The notes under the pieces: generated by a model | Seen by the model: only the letters and a program-made list of their open reading frames with translations | Told to the model about the DNA's origin: nothing | Databases searched by the model: none | Program-made: the position numbers and the translations under genes | Source: an uncultured Draconibacterium sp. | GTDB taxonomy: Bacteria; Bacteroidota; Bacteroidia; Bacteroidales; Prolixibacteraceae | Assembly (NCBI RefSeq): GCF_963676815.1 | Contig: NZ_OY781365.1 | Span: 868,001 to 932,000 of the forward strand | DNA length: 64,000 bases | Direction of reading: 5' to 3' | Shown here: piece after piece, positions 9,046 through 18,407 of the stretch | How the letters are laid out: each line of letters starts with the position of its first letter | Numbering within the stretch: the stretch's first letter is position 1

Positions 9046-10338
9046 ATGCAGTTTTCAAAAAGTATAGAAGCATTTAAACAAGCTCAGGAAAGTATTCCGG
9101 GAGGTGTAAACTCACCGGTTCGGGCTTTTAAAAGTGTAAACTTAAATCCGGTTTTTATCGACTGTGCCCAAGGATCAAAAGTTGTTGATCTCGATGGCAA
9201 CCAATACACTGATTTTGTCTCGTCGTGGGGACCACTGATTTTTGGTCATGCCCACCCTGAAATTGTTTCGGCCATTAACGAAGCCGCACAAAAAGGAACC
9301 AGTTATGGTGCGCCTACTTTGTACGAAACCGAAATGGCAGAACTGATTGTTGAAATGGTGCCTTCGATTGAAAAAGTGCGTATGGTGAACTCGGGAACGG
9401 AGGCCACAATGAGTGCCATTCGTTTGGCACGTGGTTATACAGGTCGCGAGAAAATTGTGAAGTTTGTAGGGAATTACCACGGACACGGCGACAGCTTCCT
9501 GATCAAAGCAGGATCCGGAGCAATTACTTTGGGATTGCCTGACAGCCCTGGCGTAACTGCCGGAAATGCAAAAGATACTTTGCTGGCTAATTATAATGAC
9601 CTGGCTTCGGTAGAACAACTTTTCGCTGAAGACGGCGGAAATATAGCAGCAATAATTGTTGAGCCGGTTGCCGGAAACATGGGTGTTGTTCTTCCTGAAA
9701 AAGGATTTTTAGAAGGCTTACGTGAAATCGCCACTAAAAATGGCGCATTGCTAATTTTTGACGAGGTGATCACCGGTTTCCGGTTGGCAAAAGGTGGTGC
9801 ACAAGAATACTTTAATGTAATGCCCGACATTACCACGCTGGGTAAAATTATCGGCGGAGGGTTGCCGGTTGGCGCTTATGGTGGTAAAAAAGAAATTATG
9901 GATCAACTGGCGCCAAACGGCCCGATTTACCAGGCAGGAACACTGTCAGGCAATCCGTTGGCAATGGCTGCCGGAAGCACAATGTTGAAATTGATTTTGA
10001 ACACTGCGGATTTCTATCCCGAGCTAGAACGAAAAGCAAAAAAACTGGAAGAAGGAATTCGCGCCAACCTTAAAGAAACAGGTATTAAAGCGGTATTAAA
10101 TCGTGTTGGATCGATGATGACCTTGTTTTTAACCGAAGAAGAAAAAGTGAGCTCATACGATGAAGCAATGAGTGCAGACACAAAACGTTATGCAGAATAT
10201 TTCAAACTCTCATTGGAGAGCGGAATGTACATTGCACCATCGCAGTTTGAGTGTTTGTTTGTTTCGTATGCACACACCGACGAAGACATCGACAACATCA
10301 TCAATGCCAATTTAAACGCCTTAAAACAACTAGCATAA
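9046..10338 (+). CDS. hemL: Glutamate-1-semialdehyde 2,1-aminomutase
   Basis: A 430-residue PLP enzyme that converts glutamate-1-semialdehyde to 5-aminolevulinate, the step between HemA and HemB. The N terminus SIPGGVNSPVRAF is diagnostic. The PLP pocket includes NSGTEATMSAIRLARG, and the PLP-binding lysine is Lys267 in TLGKIIGGGLPVGAYGG. Length is normal. Gene order A-CD-B-L-E with gaps of a few bases indicates one transcript. Confidence 0.97.
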   Translation: MQFSKSIEAFKQAQESIPGGVNSPVRAFKSVNLNPVFIDCAQGSKVVDLDGNQYTDFVSSWGPLIFGHAHPEIVSAINEAAQKGTSYGAPTLYETEMAELIVEMVPSIEKVRMVNSGTEATMSAIRLARGYTGREKIVKFVGNYHGHGDSFLIKAGSGAITLGLPDSPGVTAGNAKDTLLANYNDLASVEQLFAEDGGNIAAIIVEPVAGNMGVVLPEKGFLEGLREIATKNGALLIFDEVITGFRLAKGGAQEYFNVMPDITTLGKIIGGGLPVGAYGGKKEIMDQLAPNGPIYQAGTLSGNPLAMAAGSTMLKLILNTADFYPELERKAKKLEEGIRANLKETGIKAVLNRVGSMMTLFLTEEEKVSSYDEAMSADTKRYAEYFKLSLESGMYIAPSQFECLFVSYAHTDEDIDNIINANLNALKQLA

Positions 10339-10348
10339 CATCGAAAAA

Positions 10349-11380
10349 ATGGAAAAAGGAATATTTATAAAAACACTTGAGGGGCAAAAAACGGAGCGGC
10401 CACCGGTGTGGTTTATGCGTCAGGCGGGAAGAGTATTACCGTCGTATCTTGAAATGCGAAAGCAATACAGTTTTAAAGAACTGATGCGCGATCCGGAACT
10501 AGCTGCCAAGGTAACGCTGCTACCGGTTTACGATCTTGGTGTTGACGCAGCTATTCTTTTTTCCGATATCCTTGTAATTCCCGAGGCGATGGGAATGGAA
10601 TTGACATTCACCGATTCGGGGCCACGGTTTGCAACAGCTTTGAAAGACCTTGACGATCCGATGTCACTCATCAATCCTGACGCCACAAAACTAGAGTACA
10701 TTTACGATGTTATCGATAAAATTCAGGAAACCAAACCTGCAGACTTTCCGTTGATCGGTTTTTGCGGAGCGCCATTTACAACGCTTTGTTACATGGTGCA
10801 GGGATTGGGCACGAACCACACTTTCCCGGATGCAGTTTCGCTGTTGTACAAAAACAAAAAACTGGCAAAACAACTGTTAGGAGCTATTACCGAACTCTCG
10901 ATTGAATATGCGCTGAATCAGGTAAAACACGGCATTGCAGCTTTTCAGATATTTGAAACGCACGCCGGACTTATTCCTGCCGATCTATATATGGAATTGA
11001 TTATGCCGTTTGTAAGAAAAATATCGGCGGCGGTAATGGAAACCGGCACTCCAACTATTTTCTTACCAAAAGGTTTGGGAACCGGTTTAAAACAGTTGCA
11101 ACCCGGTGATGCCGACTTTATCAGTGTAGACTGGCAGGTGCCCATTAAAGAAGCACGCGAAATGATTCCGGCTGACATGGGAATTCAGGGAAATCTTGAT
11201 CCACGTATTCTATTTGCTGATCAGGAAGTAATTGAAACAAAACTGCAGGAATATCTCGAGTTTGGAGCCGGGCAAGACAAATGGATTTTTAATGTTGGAC
11301 ACGGATTTGTTCCGGGCATTCCCGTTGAAAATGCTAAATTCGTTGTCGACTGGATCAAGAATGCAAACTGGAACCGATAA
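10349..11380 (+). CDS. hemE: Uroporphyrinogen decarboxylase
   Basis: A 343-residue enzyme that removes the four acetate carboxyls of uroporphyrinogen III to give coproporphyrinogen III, committing it to haem rather than sirohaem. The substrate-binding N-terminal motif RPPVWFMRQAGR is present near residue 18, with FSDILVIPEAMG, GFCGAPFTTLCYM and a C-terminal GHGFVPGIPVENA. Normal length. It is 10 bp after hemL and the last recognised haem enzyme in the operon; later steps (coproporphyrinogen oxidase onward) are not in this window. Confidence 0.97.
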   Translation: MEKGIFIKTLEGQKTERPPVWFMRQAGRVLPSYLEMRKQYSFKELMRDPELAAKVTLLPVYDLGVDAAILFSDILVIPEAMGMELTFTDSGPRFATALKDLDDPMSLINPDATKLEYIYDVIDKIQETKPADFPLIGFCGAPFTTLCYMVQGLGTNHTFPDAVSLLYKNKKLAKQLLGAITELSIEYALNQVKHGIAAFQIFETHAGLIPADLYMELIMPFVRKISAAVMETGTPTIFLPKGLGTGLKQLQPGDADFISVDWQVPIKEAREMIPADMGIQGNLDPRILFADQEVIETKLQEYLEFGAGQDKWIFNVGHGFVPGIPVENAKFVVDWIKNANWNR

Positions 11381-11403
11381 ACTTCTTGCAACAAATTAAA
11401 AAA

Positions 11404-11859
11404 ATGACGAATCTGAGCGCCATAATCACATCCGACTTTGTAAAAATTATACACGACATTGTTAGTGTATCATTTTTACTTTTGGCGGTAACGTTGATTT
11501 ATCGCTCGGTTCGTGGAATTAAAAACCACCTCCCCTACACCAAAACCGACAAGTATGTTGCCATTGCTTTTATTGTGGCGCTATACATGCAACTTATTTT
11601 GGGTCTTATCATGTTTACCAACCTGGGAGCAGGATTTGATTTTCAATACGTCCCCGACGAAAGCACAAACATGGTTTCGAAAAGGCTTTGGCCGGTTGAA
11701 CACATCGTGCTGATGTTGTTCGCCCTTTTTATCGCCAACCTCGGATTGATATCTTCTTTTCTTACTGAAAAGAGTCAGAGCCGGTTTAAAAAGGTTTTGA
11801 TCTATTACTCTATAGCGGTTGTTCTTATTGCTATTTCGTTGTTATCGATTTACGCTTAA
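11404..11859 (+). CDS. Small four-helix membrane protein at the end of the hem operon
   Basis: A 151-residue protein from ATG 11404 (a TTG at 11386 is also in frame). It has four predicted transmembrane helices: about 16-32, 48-70, 95-118 and 130-148. No domain was recognised. It starts 23 bp after hemE and reads in the same direction, so co-transcription is likely and a role tied to haem or respiratory membranes is possible but unproved. His and Arg residues at helix ends could bind haem; I cannot confirm that. Confidence 0.7.
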   Translation: MTNLSAIITSDFVKIIHDIVSVSFLLLAVTLIYRSVRGIKNHLPYTKTDKYVAIAFIVALYMQLILGLIMFTNLGAGFDFQYVPDESTNMVSKRLWPVEHIVLMLFALFIANLGLISSFLTEKSQSRFKKVLIYYSIAVVLIAISLLSIYA

Positions 11860-11875
11860 CACATCTGCTATATTG

Positions 11876-12430
11876 TTAGGGTAGTTTAAAAAACCAAGCA
11901 CAAAATTTATATTTTGCACTATGATCTCTACCATAAAAAGCAGTTTTTTGCCATATCAGGCGGATTTTACTATTTGGCTTAGCCCAAATAGTAAACACAA
12001 AATCCAAGGCTGCGCCCGCTTCCCTCGGAAAAGCTACGCGATGCCGGCTAAAATTCCTGAAACTCCCCCCGAAACTTCGGGGCTCCTCAAACATCAGTAA
12101 TTTTTTGATGCCAACACCACTTGTTTTTCGGCTCACCGGCCGAGGCCGAAGCTTCGAAGCCACTTTCTAAATCAACCAGCTTTTAATAAGTGGAACGGCC
12201 TCTTTTGGTTTATGCCCGAAGTTGAAATAAAATCTTAGTGAGAGCGGAAAACTCCGAGTTGGCGAGGAGATCACCCGTCCGAACTTAGGTTTTATGAAAA
12301 TGTAGGGTATAGATCAAAAGCAGCCTTGAACTTTCTGCTTCGTCTTTGCTTTAAGGCAAAGATGAAGGCCTCCGGCAGGAATAGGCTCAATGTTTTAGAC
12401 TGTCTAAAAACGAAAAATTAGAAATCTTTA
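11876..12430. other. About 555 bp GC-richer intergenic element, probably non-coding
   Basis: The stretch between the hem operon and cobA is richer in G+C than its neighbours and contains short inverted motifs such as cgaagcttcg within cttcggcctcggcc-like context. It has no ORF with recognisable domains; a 95-codon minus-strand frame here has no convincing start or motif. Composition and texture suggest a multi-copy intergenic element or decayed mobile DNA. That is inference: no second copy is present in this window. Confidence 0.35.
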
Positions 12431-12433
12431 GAA

Positions 12434-13159
12434 CTAACATTCCATCCGTAAATAAATCAAAGCCGGAGTTTTTACCGGCGTCTCACTATTCAAAGCAACC
12501 ATTTCCTCCAATGTTCCTTTAAATTTCTGGGCATCCCAGCGGCCCAAGCGCGAAACAATTGTAGCCTGAATACATTCGCGGTGAACGGTATCCAGCGCCT
12601 CATAAATTTCTTCCAGCACTTTGGTGCCCATGTAAATCACCGCAGTCCCCCGGTTTTCAACTATGCCCACCAATTGTTTTACGCTGAGCAGTTTCCCTGC
12701 TACATCGCGCCCCGAAAGCAGGTGCAGCGAGTTGCTTCCACGCCGGTCGGTCAGCGGAATTCCAAACTCTGCCGACGCCGCGTTAAACGCAGAGATACCC
12801 GGCACCACTTCAAAAGGGATATTCTTTTCCTGCAGGAAGGAGGTTTCTTCTGCTCCCCGACTAAAGATCATCGGATCGCCCGATTTTACTCGAACCACTA
12901 CTTTCCCTTGATTGGCGTACTTTTCAATTTTTTGGTGGATTGAATTTTGCCGCTCTGTCACATCAACGCCATCGCCGGCACGTTTCCCCACAAAAATCAG
13001 TTCTGCATTTTCAGGGAAAAGCGCCCGAACATCGCGCGATATCAAGGCATCGTATAAAATAATATCCGCCGCTTGTATACAATTATGCGCCTTTACGGTG
13101 AGCAAATCCGCCGGCCCGGGGCCCGCTCCTACAATATATACTTTCCCAAACTGTTCCAT
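12434..13159 (-). CDS. cobA: Uroporphyrinogen-III C-methyltransferase (sirohaem branch)
   Basis: A 241-residue SAM-dependent methyltransferase that converts uroporphyrinogen III to precorrin-2. Motifs are GAGPGPADLLTVKA at the N terminus, YDALIS, VGKRAGDG and RVKSGDPMIFSRGAEE in the middle, then GISAFNAASAEFGIPLTDR. I chose ATG 13159, which begins MEQFGKVYIVGAGPGP, 2 bp after the upstream stop; an ATG at 13180 would overlap the previous gene. It is the last gene of the sulfite-reduction operon. Together with the precorrin-2 dehydrogenase at 17648 it would supply sirohaem for CysI. No separate ferrochelatase was recognised in the window. Confidence 0.94.
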   Translation of the reverse strand: MEQFGKVYIVGAGPGPADLLTVKAHNCIQAADIILYDALISRDVRALFPENAELIFVGKRAGDGVDVTERQNSIHQKIEKYANQGKVVVRVKSGDPMIFSRGAEETSFLQEKNIPFEVVPGISAFNAASAEFGIPLTDRRGSNSLHLLSGRDVAGKLLSVKQLVGIVENRGTAVIYMGTKVLEEIYEALDTVHRECIQATIVSRLGRWDAQKFKGTLEEMVALNSETPVKTPALIYLRMEC

Positions 13160-13161
13160 CG

Positions 13162-14001
13162 CTATATTCTGTAGGCCCACTCTTCCACTTCCTTTAAATA
13201 ATCCATCGGACTTTGATACACAAATTTGTAATCCAAAGCACGAATGAGCTTGTCGCTATTAATCACCTTGTAAGCTCCTTTGTCTTTAGAAAAAACAGGA
13301 ACGGGCAATTCGCTGATCTTTGCCGCTTTTGCATAAAACTCATTTCGCCCGGGATGTTCCGGACTCGATGCATTGAACACCTCGCCCCAAATATCCTTTT
13401 CAATGATCTGAGTGATGATGTTCACGCAGTCGTCTCGATGAATTAAATTTACAGGTGCATCGTGAACCGGCTTATTCCGGCCTTGTACAAAACGTGCCGG
13501 ATTGCGATCGTAACCGATCAAACCGCCAAAACGAATTACCGTAGTTTGAAACGCCGGATTCTCCAGTAACAGTTTTTCTGCTTTAAGCAAAGCCCGGCCA
13601 CTTGCCTTTTCCGGAGTTCCTTCGTCGCCTTCTTTTACTTCTGTGTTTTTCGATTCGTAAACCGAAGTTGAAGAAATAAAGAGCACTTTTTTGATGCTCT
13701 GTTCTTTCACCTTGGCAATTACCTGCTCAATCTTTTGTGGATATGAATCCTCCACACAATCCGTACGTGTTGGCGGAATGGAGACGATCAGTACATCTGT
13801 ATTGAAAAAACTATTGTAATCAACCGTTAACGATTTCGCTTTGGCTTTGACATAAAATGCACTAATTCCACTCACTTCAAGCCGGTTGTAGCTTTGCGTT
13901 GATGCCACCGAACCTTTAACTCTCCAGCCTTTCCGGAGCAATGATCTTCCCAATGCTGTTCCCAACCATCCGCAACCTAATATCGATACTGTTGTTTTCA
14001 T
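13162..14001 (-). CDS. SDR/NAD-dependent epimerase-like protein (YeeZ-like)
   Basis: A 279-residue protein with an N-terminal NAD(P)-binding Rossmann motif GCGWLGTALGRSLLRKG (about residues 9-25), a conserved LFISSTSVY strand, VIRFGGLIGYDRNPARF, and NLIHRDDCVNII near residue 185. This is the extended/atypical SDR pattern seen in YeeZ-type proteins. The classical YxxxK pair is not obvious, so a catalytic role is uncertain. It lies between cysI (25 bp) and cobA (2 bp) in the sulfite/sirohaem operon, which hints at sulfur or tetrapyrrole metabolism; the substrate is unknown. Confidence 0.8.
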   Translation of the reverse strand: MKTTVSILGCGWLGTALGRSLLRKGWRVKGSVASTQSYNRLEVSGISAFYVKAKAKSLTVDYNSFFNTDVLIVSIPPTRTDCVEDSYPQKIEQVIAKVKEQSIKKVLFISSTSVYESKNTEVKEGDEGTPEKASGRALLKAEKLLLENPAFQTTVIRFGGLIGYDRNPARFVQGRNKPVHDAPVNLIHRDDCVNIITQIIEKDIWGEVFNASSPEHPGRNEFYAKAAKISELPVPVFSKDKGAYKVINSDKLIRALDYKFVYQSPMDYLKEVEEWAYRI

Positions 14002-14026
14002 GTTCTCTTGAATTTAAGTTTTGAAA

Positions 14027-15727
14027 TTAGTGTTTAAAATCACGACCTTCTTTTATCTCCTCAACATAGTTTTTGCGGATTACAAAGTCGCCAAAATGCT
14101 CTCCGTCCTCGCGGTTTGCTGCAAAATCAGCAATAATCAAATTCAGTTCGTTCAGTATCTCTTCCTCGTTGATAGTTTGTTTGTAGAGCGTGTTCAAACG
14201 CGATCCGTTAAAACTTCCACCAAGATATAAATTGTAGTAGCCCGGCGATTTACCGATCAGGCCAATTTCGGCCAGATAAGGTCGTCCACAACCATTCGGG
14301 CAGCCGGTCATTCGGATTACAATTTCTTCTTTGCCCAGCTGATGTTCGTTCAGAATGATTTCAATTTTCGTCACTAATGTGGGCAGGTAACGCTCAGCTT
14401 CCGCAAATGCCAGCGGACAGGTCGGCAAAGCAACACAAGCAATAGAATTCTTTCGCAAGCCGGAAATATCTTCAGGTGAAACGCCGTAAGTTTTTAGCAA
14501 GGCATCAACCTGATTCTTCGCTTTTGTGCTTACTCCCGAAATGATCAGGTTCTGATTTCCCGTAAGAATAATGTCACCATCGATCACTTTCGAAATTTCA
14601 CGCAATGCTGTTTTTAGCTTGAAATCACCTCGATCAAGTACGCGGCCACCCTCAACAAAATAAGTAAGGTGCCATTTTTTGTCGCTGCCTTTTATCCAGC
14701 CAAAATCATCGCCGTTTCGGTCTAAATTGTAGGCACGTTCAGGATCTAACTCGTAACCAAGATACTTTGTCAGTTCGGAAACGAATTCTTCCACTCCCAT
14801 ACTGTCGATGGTGTATTTTAAACGAGCCTGCTTACGGTCTTTTCGGTTGCCGTTATCGCGTTGTACTAGTACTACCTTTTCGGCCACCTCAATAATTTGA
14901 TCGGGTGTACAAAAGCCAATTACAGTTCCGGTTCTCGGATAGGTTTCGGGCTTTCCAAAAGTGGTTCCCAAACCACCGCCAACAGCAACATTGTAACCAA
15001 CAATTTTTCCATTTTCAATAATGGCAATAAAACCCAGATCCTGCGAAAAGACATCGCAATCGTTATGCGGCGGAATTACAATTCCGATTTTAAATTTACG
15101 CGGCAGGTAACGATTTCCGTACAACGGCTCCACTTCCTCTTTACTGTCGGCTACCAGTTTTTTGTCGAGCCAAATTTCGTGATAGGCTGTTGTTTTTGGC
15201 AAAAGATGCTCACTGATATTTTTCGCGGTTTCAATAACTTCTGCATGAAACGGAGATTGTGCCGGGTTGGCGTGGCTCATCACATTACGGTTTACGTCGC
15301 CACACGCAGCGATTGTATCCATCAGGCTGTCGTTCATTTCTTTAATCGTCGCCTTCAGATTGCGCTTCAGGACACCATGCAACTGAAACGTTTGCCGCGT
15401 AGTCAATTTTAAAGTTCCGTTGGCATATTTGTCCGAAAGTTCGTCCATTGCCAGCCACTGCTGTGGTGTAAATTTTCCGCCGGGCATACGCAGTCGGATC
15501 AGAAAAGAAAAGGCCGGTTCCAGCTTTTGCCTTTTGCGTTCTTTATCAACATCGCGATCCCACTGCTGATAAATGCCATGGAATTTCGAGATTTGCGTGT
15601 CGCCCGGCGAGATGGCCCCTGTGATCGGATCGGCCAGACTTTCGGGCAAAGTTCCGCGTAGGTAATTACTATCGTACTTGAGCTTTTCAACTTCTGAAAG
15701 CTCAAGCCAGTTAATACTTTCACTCAT
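14027..15727 (-). CDS. cysI: Sulfite reductase hemoprotein (beta) subunit
   Basis: A 566-residue protein that carries the sirohaem and 4Fe-4S cluster and reduces sulfite to sulfide with electrons from CysJ. The cluster/sirohaem cysteines are in ACVALPTCPLAFAEAERYLP (about residues 431-437) and TGCPNGCGRPYLAEIG (about 473-477). The N terminus has the family features LRGTLPESL and RMPGGKFTPQQW, and the middle has TRQTFQLHG and NRNVMSHANP-like segments that bind substrate and sirohaem. Length matches CysI. It lies 65 bp downstream of cysJ in the operon. Confidence 0.96.
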   Translation of the reverse strand: MSESINWLELSEVEKLKYDSNYLRGTLPESLADPITGAISPGDTQISKFHGIYQQWDRDVDKERKRQKLEPAFSFLIRLRMPGGKFTPQQWLAMDELSDKYANGTLKLTTRQTFQLHGVLKRNLKATIKEMNDSLMDTIAACGDVNRNVMSHANPAQSPFHAEVIETAKNISEHLLPKTTAYHEIWLDKKLVADSKEEVEPLYGNRYLPRKFKIGIVIPPHNDCDVFSQDLGFIAIIENGKIVGYNVAVGGGLGTTFGKPETYPRTGTVIGFCTPDQIIEVAEKVVLVQRDNGNRKDRKQARLKYTIDSMGVEEFVSELTKYLGYELDPERAYNLDRNGDDFGWIKGSDKKWHLTYFVEGGRVLDRGDFKLKTALREISKVIDGDIILTGNQNLIISGVSTKAKNQVDALLKTYGVSPEDISGLRKNSIACVALPTCPLAFAEAERYLPTLVTKIEIILNEHQLGKEEIVIRMTGCPNGCGRPYLAEIGLIGKSPGYYNLYLGGSFNGSRLNTLYKQTINEEEILNELNLIIADFAANREDGEHFGDFVIRKNYVEEIKEGRDFKH

Positions 15728-15791
15728 AATTTTTGGGTTATAGTTTCAGGAACGACAGCATGAAGGTAGTTGCAGCCGTTCCTGCAATTAT

Positions 15792-17606
15792 TTAATAAAC
15801 ATCGGTCTGGAAACGCTTTTCACGTTTCAAATTCTTTACATATTTTTCGGCTTGTTCCTCGCTGACACCACCCTGAGTCTGAATGATATCAAGCAAAGCC
15901 TTATTTACATCTTTGGCCATGTATTTCATATCGCCACACACATAAAAGTGGGCACCATTCTCCAGCCAATCGAACACCTCTTTTTGCTGCTCTTTCAGCT
16001 TGTGCTGCACATAAACCTTTTCTTCCTGATCGCGACTAAAAGCGACATCTATTTTGGTTAGTATTTCGTTCTTTACTAACTTTTGCCACTCGGTTTGGTA
16101 TAGGAAATCGGAGTTAAAACGACGGTCACCAAAAAACAACCACGACTCACCTTTTATTCCTAAACTCTCACGATGTTGCATAAATGCACGATAAGGAGCG
16201 ACACCTGTTCCGGCACCAACCATTATAATTTTTGATCCATTGGCTGGCAGTTTAAACGACGGATTTTTATCGATATAAACAGGAATCTGCTCATCAATTT
16301 CGATGCTGTCGGCAAGGTGTGACGAACATGCTCCGTTGCGTTTGCGGTTCTTTCGTTCGTAACGAACAACCGAAACAGTGACATGAACTTCTTCCCCAAC
16401 ACTCTCCATACTCGATGAGATCGAATATAAACGTGGCGGAATCGCTCGTAAAACTTCTACCAGTTTATGTGCGTTCCAATCGTATGGAAAGTCTTCCAAT
16501 AAATCAAGCACATCGTGACCATACAAATATTCGTCGAGCGCCTCATCGTCGGCAAGTAGCTTGGCCAGTTCGGCATTCTTTGTTTTTTCCTGGTATTTTT
16601 TTAGCAGATCAAAAGTCAGCATTGTAATTTCGAGGTGATGCGATAAGGCTTCTTTTAAACTATACTCCTCCTCACCAACATCAACTTTCTGATCCGGATC
16701 GAATCCTGTAAAAGCAAGAATATCTTCTACCAGAGCGTCAGGGTTCTTAGTAAAAATACCCAGCGAATCACCCGGTTCGTATTCCAGTCCCGATCCTTCC
16801 AGTGACAGTTCAACATGGTACACTTCCTTATCCGAATCGTTTCCGGTAATCCTCACTTTCTCCAGCACAGTAGCCATATATGGATTTGATTTCGAGAATT
16901 CCTCGCCAAAACCTCCCGTTGATACTGTTGCTGATGCTGCACTTGAAACCACAGGTTCCGGAGTTTCAGCCGGCGAAAGATTCAGCAAAAAGAGGTTCAT
17001 CCAGGTTTCCGATGGCTGCTCGTAATCCACATCGCATTTTACCGCTTGCGTAACACGATAACCACCGAGGCTTTTTAATGCCTGATCAATTTCTTCGCCG
17101 GTTTTACAGAAATGCTTGTAGGTTTTGTCGCCCAACGCCAGTACCGAATAATTTACTCCATCGAGCTGCGGAGCACGCGGCCCGGTTACATATTTGTAAA
17201 AATCTTCGGCCATATCCGGCGGATCGCCCTCGCCATGCGTACTAACAATTATCGCCACATTGTCTTCCTCGTTAAGCTTTTTGTAATTGTAATCGTACAA
17301 ACTCAAAACCTGGGCTTCAATTCCTTTAAACGAAGCCTTCTCTCCCAATTTTTCGGCCAGTCCCTGCGAATGCCCTGTTTCGGTACCATACAAAATGGTA
17401 AGCTTAATCGCACTTTGTGGTGGCAGGGCTGCAGCTGCGCTTGCAGTTGTACCGGCAGGAACCGGCACTTCAACTCCTCCAAGGGCTGCCAATCGCCCCT
17501 CAAAATAACCATTCAACCATACAGTCTGCTCTTTGTTCAAGCCTTCAACTAACTGGCTTAAAGCACTTAACTGTACATCATTTAATGGATTTGTTTTTAA
17601 ACTCAT
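15792..17606 (-). CDS. cysJ: Sulfite reductase flavoprotein (alpha) subunit
   Basis: A 604-residue NADPH-flavoprotein. An N-terminal helical segment (about 1-60) precedes a flavodoxin-like FMN domain (about 65-205; LYGTETGHSQGLAEKLG and VSTHGEGDPPD). The FAD-binding domain carries RLYSISSS, and the NADPH-binding domain carries GAGTGVAPYRAFMQHR and FFGDRRFNSDFLYQTEW. The C terminus ends KRFQTDVY, close to the usual RYQRDVY. It passes electrons from NADPH through FAD and FMN to CysI. It is 41 bp after the precorrin-2 dehydrogenase gene. Confidence 0.96.
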   Translation of the reverse strand: MSLKTNPLNDVQLSALSQLVEGLNKEQTVWLNGYFEGRLAALGGVEVPVPAGTTASAAAALPPQSAIKLTILYGTETGHSQGLAEKLGEKASFKGIEAQVLSLYDYNYKKLNEEDNVAIIVSTHGEGDPPDMAEDFYKYVTGPRAPQLDGVNYSVLALGDKTYKHFCKTGEEIDQALKSLGGYRVTQAVKCDVDYEQPSETWMNLFLLNLSPAETPEPVVSSAASATVSTGGFGEEFSKSNPYMATVLEKVRITGNDSDKEVYHVELSLEGSGLEYEPGDSLGIFTKNPDALVEDILAFTGFDPDQKVDVGEEEYSLKEALSHHLEITMLTFDLLKKYQEKTKNAELAKLLADDEALDEYLYGHDVLDLLEDFPYDWNAHKLVEVLRAIPPRLYSISSSMESVGEEVHVTVSVVRYERKNRKRNGACSSHLADSIEIDEQIPVYIDKNPSFKLPANGSKIIMVGAGTGVAPYRAFMQHRESLGIKGESWLFFGDRRFNSDFLYQTEWQKLVKNEILTKIDVAFSRDQEEKVYVQHKLKEQQKEVFDWLENGAHFYVCGDMKYMAKDVNKALLDIIQTQGGVSEEQAEKYVKNLKREKRFQTDVY

Positions 17607-17647
17607 TTTTGATTTTTAATTACGAGATTGAATTGAAATCAACCAAC

Positions 17648-18100
17648 TCAATCTTCAAGTTGCAACTTATCTTTTATTAAATTTCTTATTCGAATCGATT
17701 CATAAACATTCTCGCCATTCGAGCTCACCGCCACCGAAATATTTCCATGCCGGTAGATAGCAGGAGAAACAAACTGACAGCGAGATGGTTTATCATGAAT
17801 ATTAACTAACACCCTTTCTTCGCGGCAGTCTTTTTCTATCTGCCTGTCCAGCTCTGCGTTGTTAGAGCAGGAATAAAGCATTAAATAGTCTTTTAAATAT
17901 TTTTTGTGATATGGTGCTTTCGTGTATTTCACTCCGCTGTTTTTTATTTCATCACATACATCAATGGCCAGTATCTCAACTTCGGCATTGTGGCGCTGCA
18001 AAATCCTAAGCTTACTGTAAGCACTTTGTCCGCCACCAACAATCAGTATTTTCTGGTCGGCAATATCAATTGCAATGGGTAAAAAATTCTTGTCTGCCAT
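17648..18100 (-). CDS. Precorrin-2 dehydrogenase (Met8/CysG N-terminal type)
   Basis: A 150-residue protein beginning FLPIAIDIADQKILIVGGGQSAYSKLRIL, a Rossmann NAD-binding start typical of CysG-N/Met8, followed by YLMLYSCSNN near residue 73 and VSPAIYRHGNISVAVSSNG at about 110-128, where the active-site region of the family lies. It oxidises precorrin-2 to sirohydrochlorin; some members also insert iron. It is short (about 150 compared with 200 or more in Met8), lacking most of the C-terminal helical domain, so whether it chelates iron is open. Operon with cysJ, cysI and cobA supports sirohaem synthesis. Confidence 0.88.
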   Translation of the reverse strand: MADKNFLPIAIDIADQKILIVGGGQSAYSKLRILQRHNAEVEILAIDVCDEIKNSGVKYTKAPYHKKYLKDYLMLYSCSNNAELDRQIEKDCREERVLVNIHDKPSRCQFVSPAIYRHGNISVAVSSNGENVYESIRIRNLIKDKLQLED

Positions 18101-18105
18101 GCTGT

Positions 18106-18366
18106 TTAAATTTCGTATTCAATTGGTGTATGTTTAACCCGTCCGAAGCTGATTTTGTTCCAGGCACGCTCGTGAAAAAAGTATAAAGTCATTTTTGTAA
18201 AGAGTTCGACACCGCCAATGGTAACCGCAAAATTTATATCGCCTACCACAACCCACGAAATCAGAATGGTATCAATCGTTCCGATGGTACGCCACGATAT
18301 TGTTTTTACAATACTTCTTCTTTTCCGCTCAACAGTATTTCCAACCTCCCTTGTCATAAGCCTCAT
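18106..18366 (-). CDS. DUF2061 membrane protein, first structural gene of the sulfur operon
   Basis: An 86-residue protein with the DUF2061 signature SIVKTISWRTIGTIDTILISWVV and later FTKMTLYFFHERAWNKISFG. It has one or two membrane segments. DUF2061 proteins are often encoded with sulfate-assimilation genes in Bacteroidota and other phyla, but no biochemical role is established. The chosen start ATG 18366 lies 42 bp after the terminator of the leader region, so its transcription should depend on read-through of that terminator. It is 5 bp upstream of the precorrin-2 dehydrogenase gene. Confidence 0.85.
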   Translation of the reverse strand: MRLMTREVGNTVERKRRSIVKTISWRTIGTIDTILISWVVVGDINFAVTIGGVELFTKMTLYFFHERAWNKISFGRVKHTPIEYEI

Positions 18367-18407
18367 TCCTGTTTAAAATCACTATCTCCGTTTCAGTTAT
18401 TCTCCAT

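Noticed and set aside
11876..12163. 95-codon minus-strand gene
   Set aside because: It lies in the GC-rich intergenic element, has no recognisable domain, a poor start context and a composition unlike the neighbouring genes.
12160..13180. Longer CobA starting at ATG 13180
   Set aside because: It would overlap the upstream SDR gene by 19 bp and add residues not typical of the family; ATG 13159 gives a normal start.
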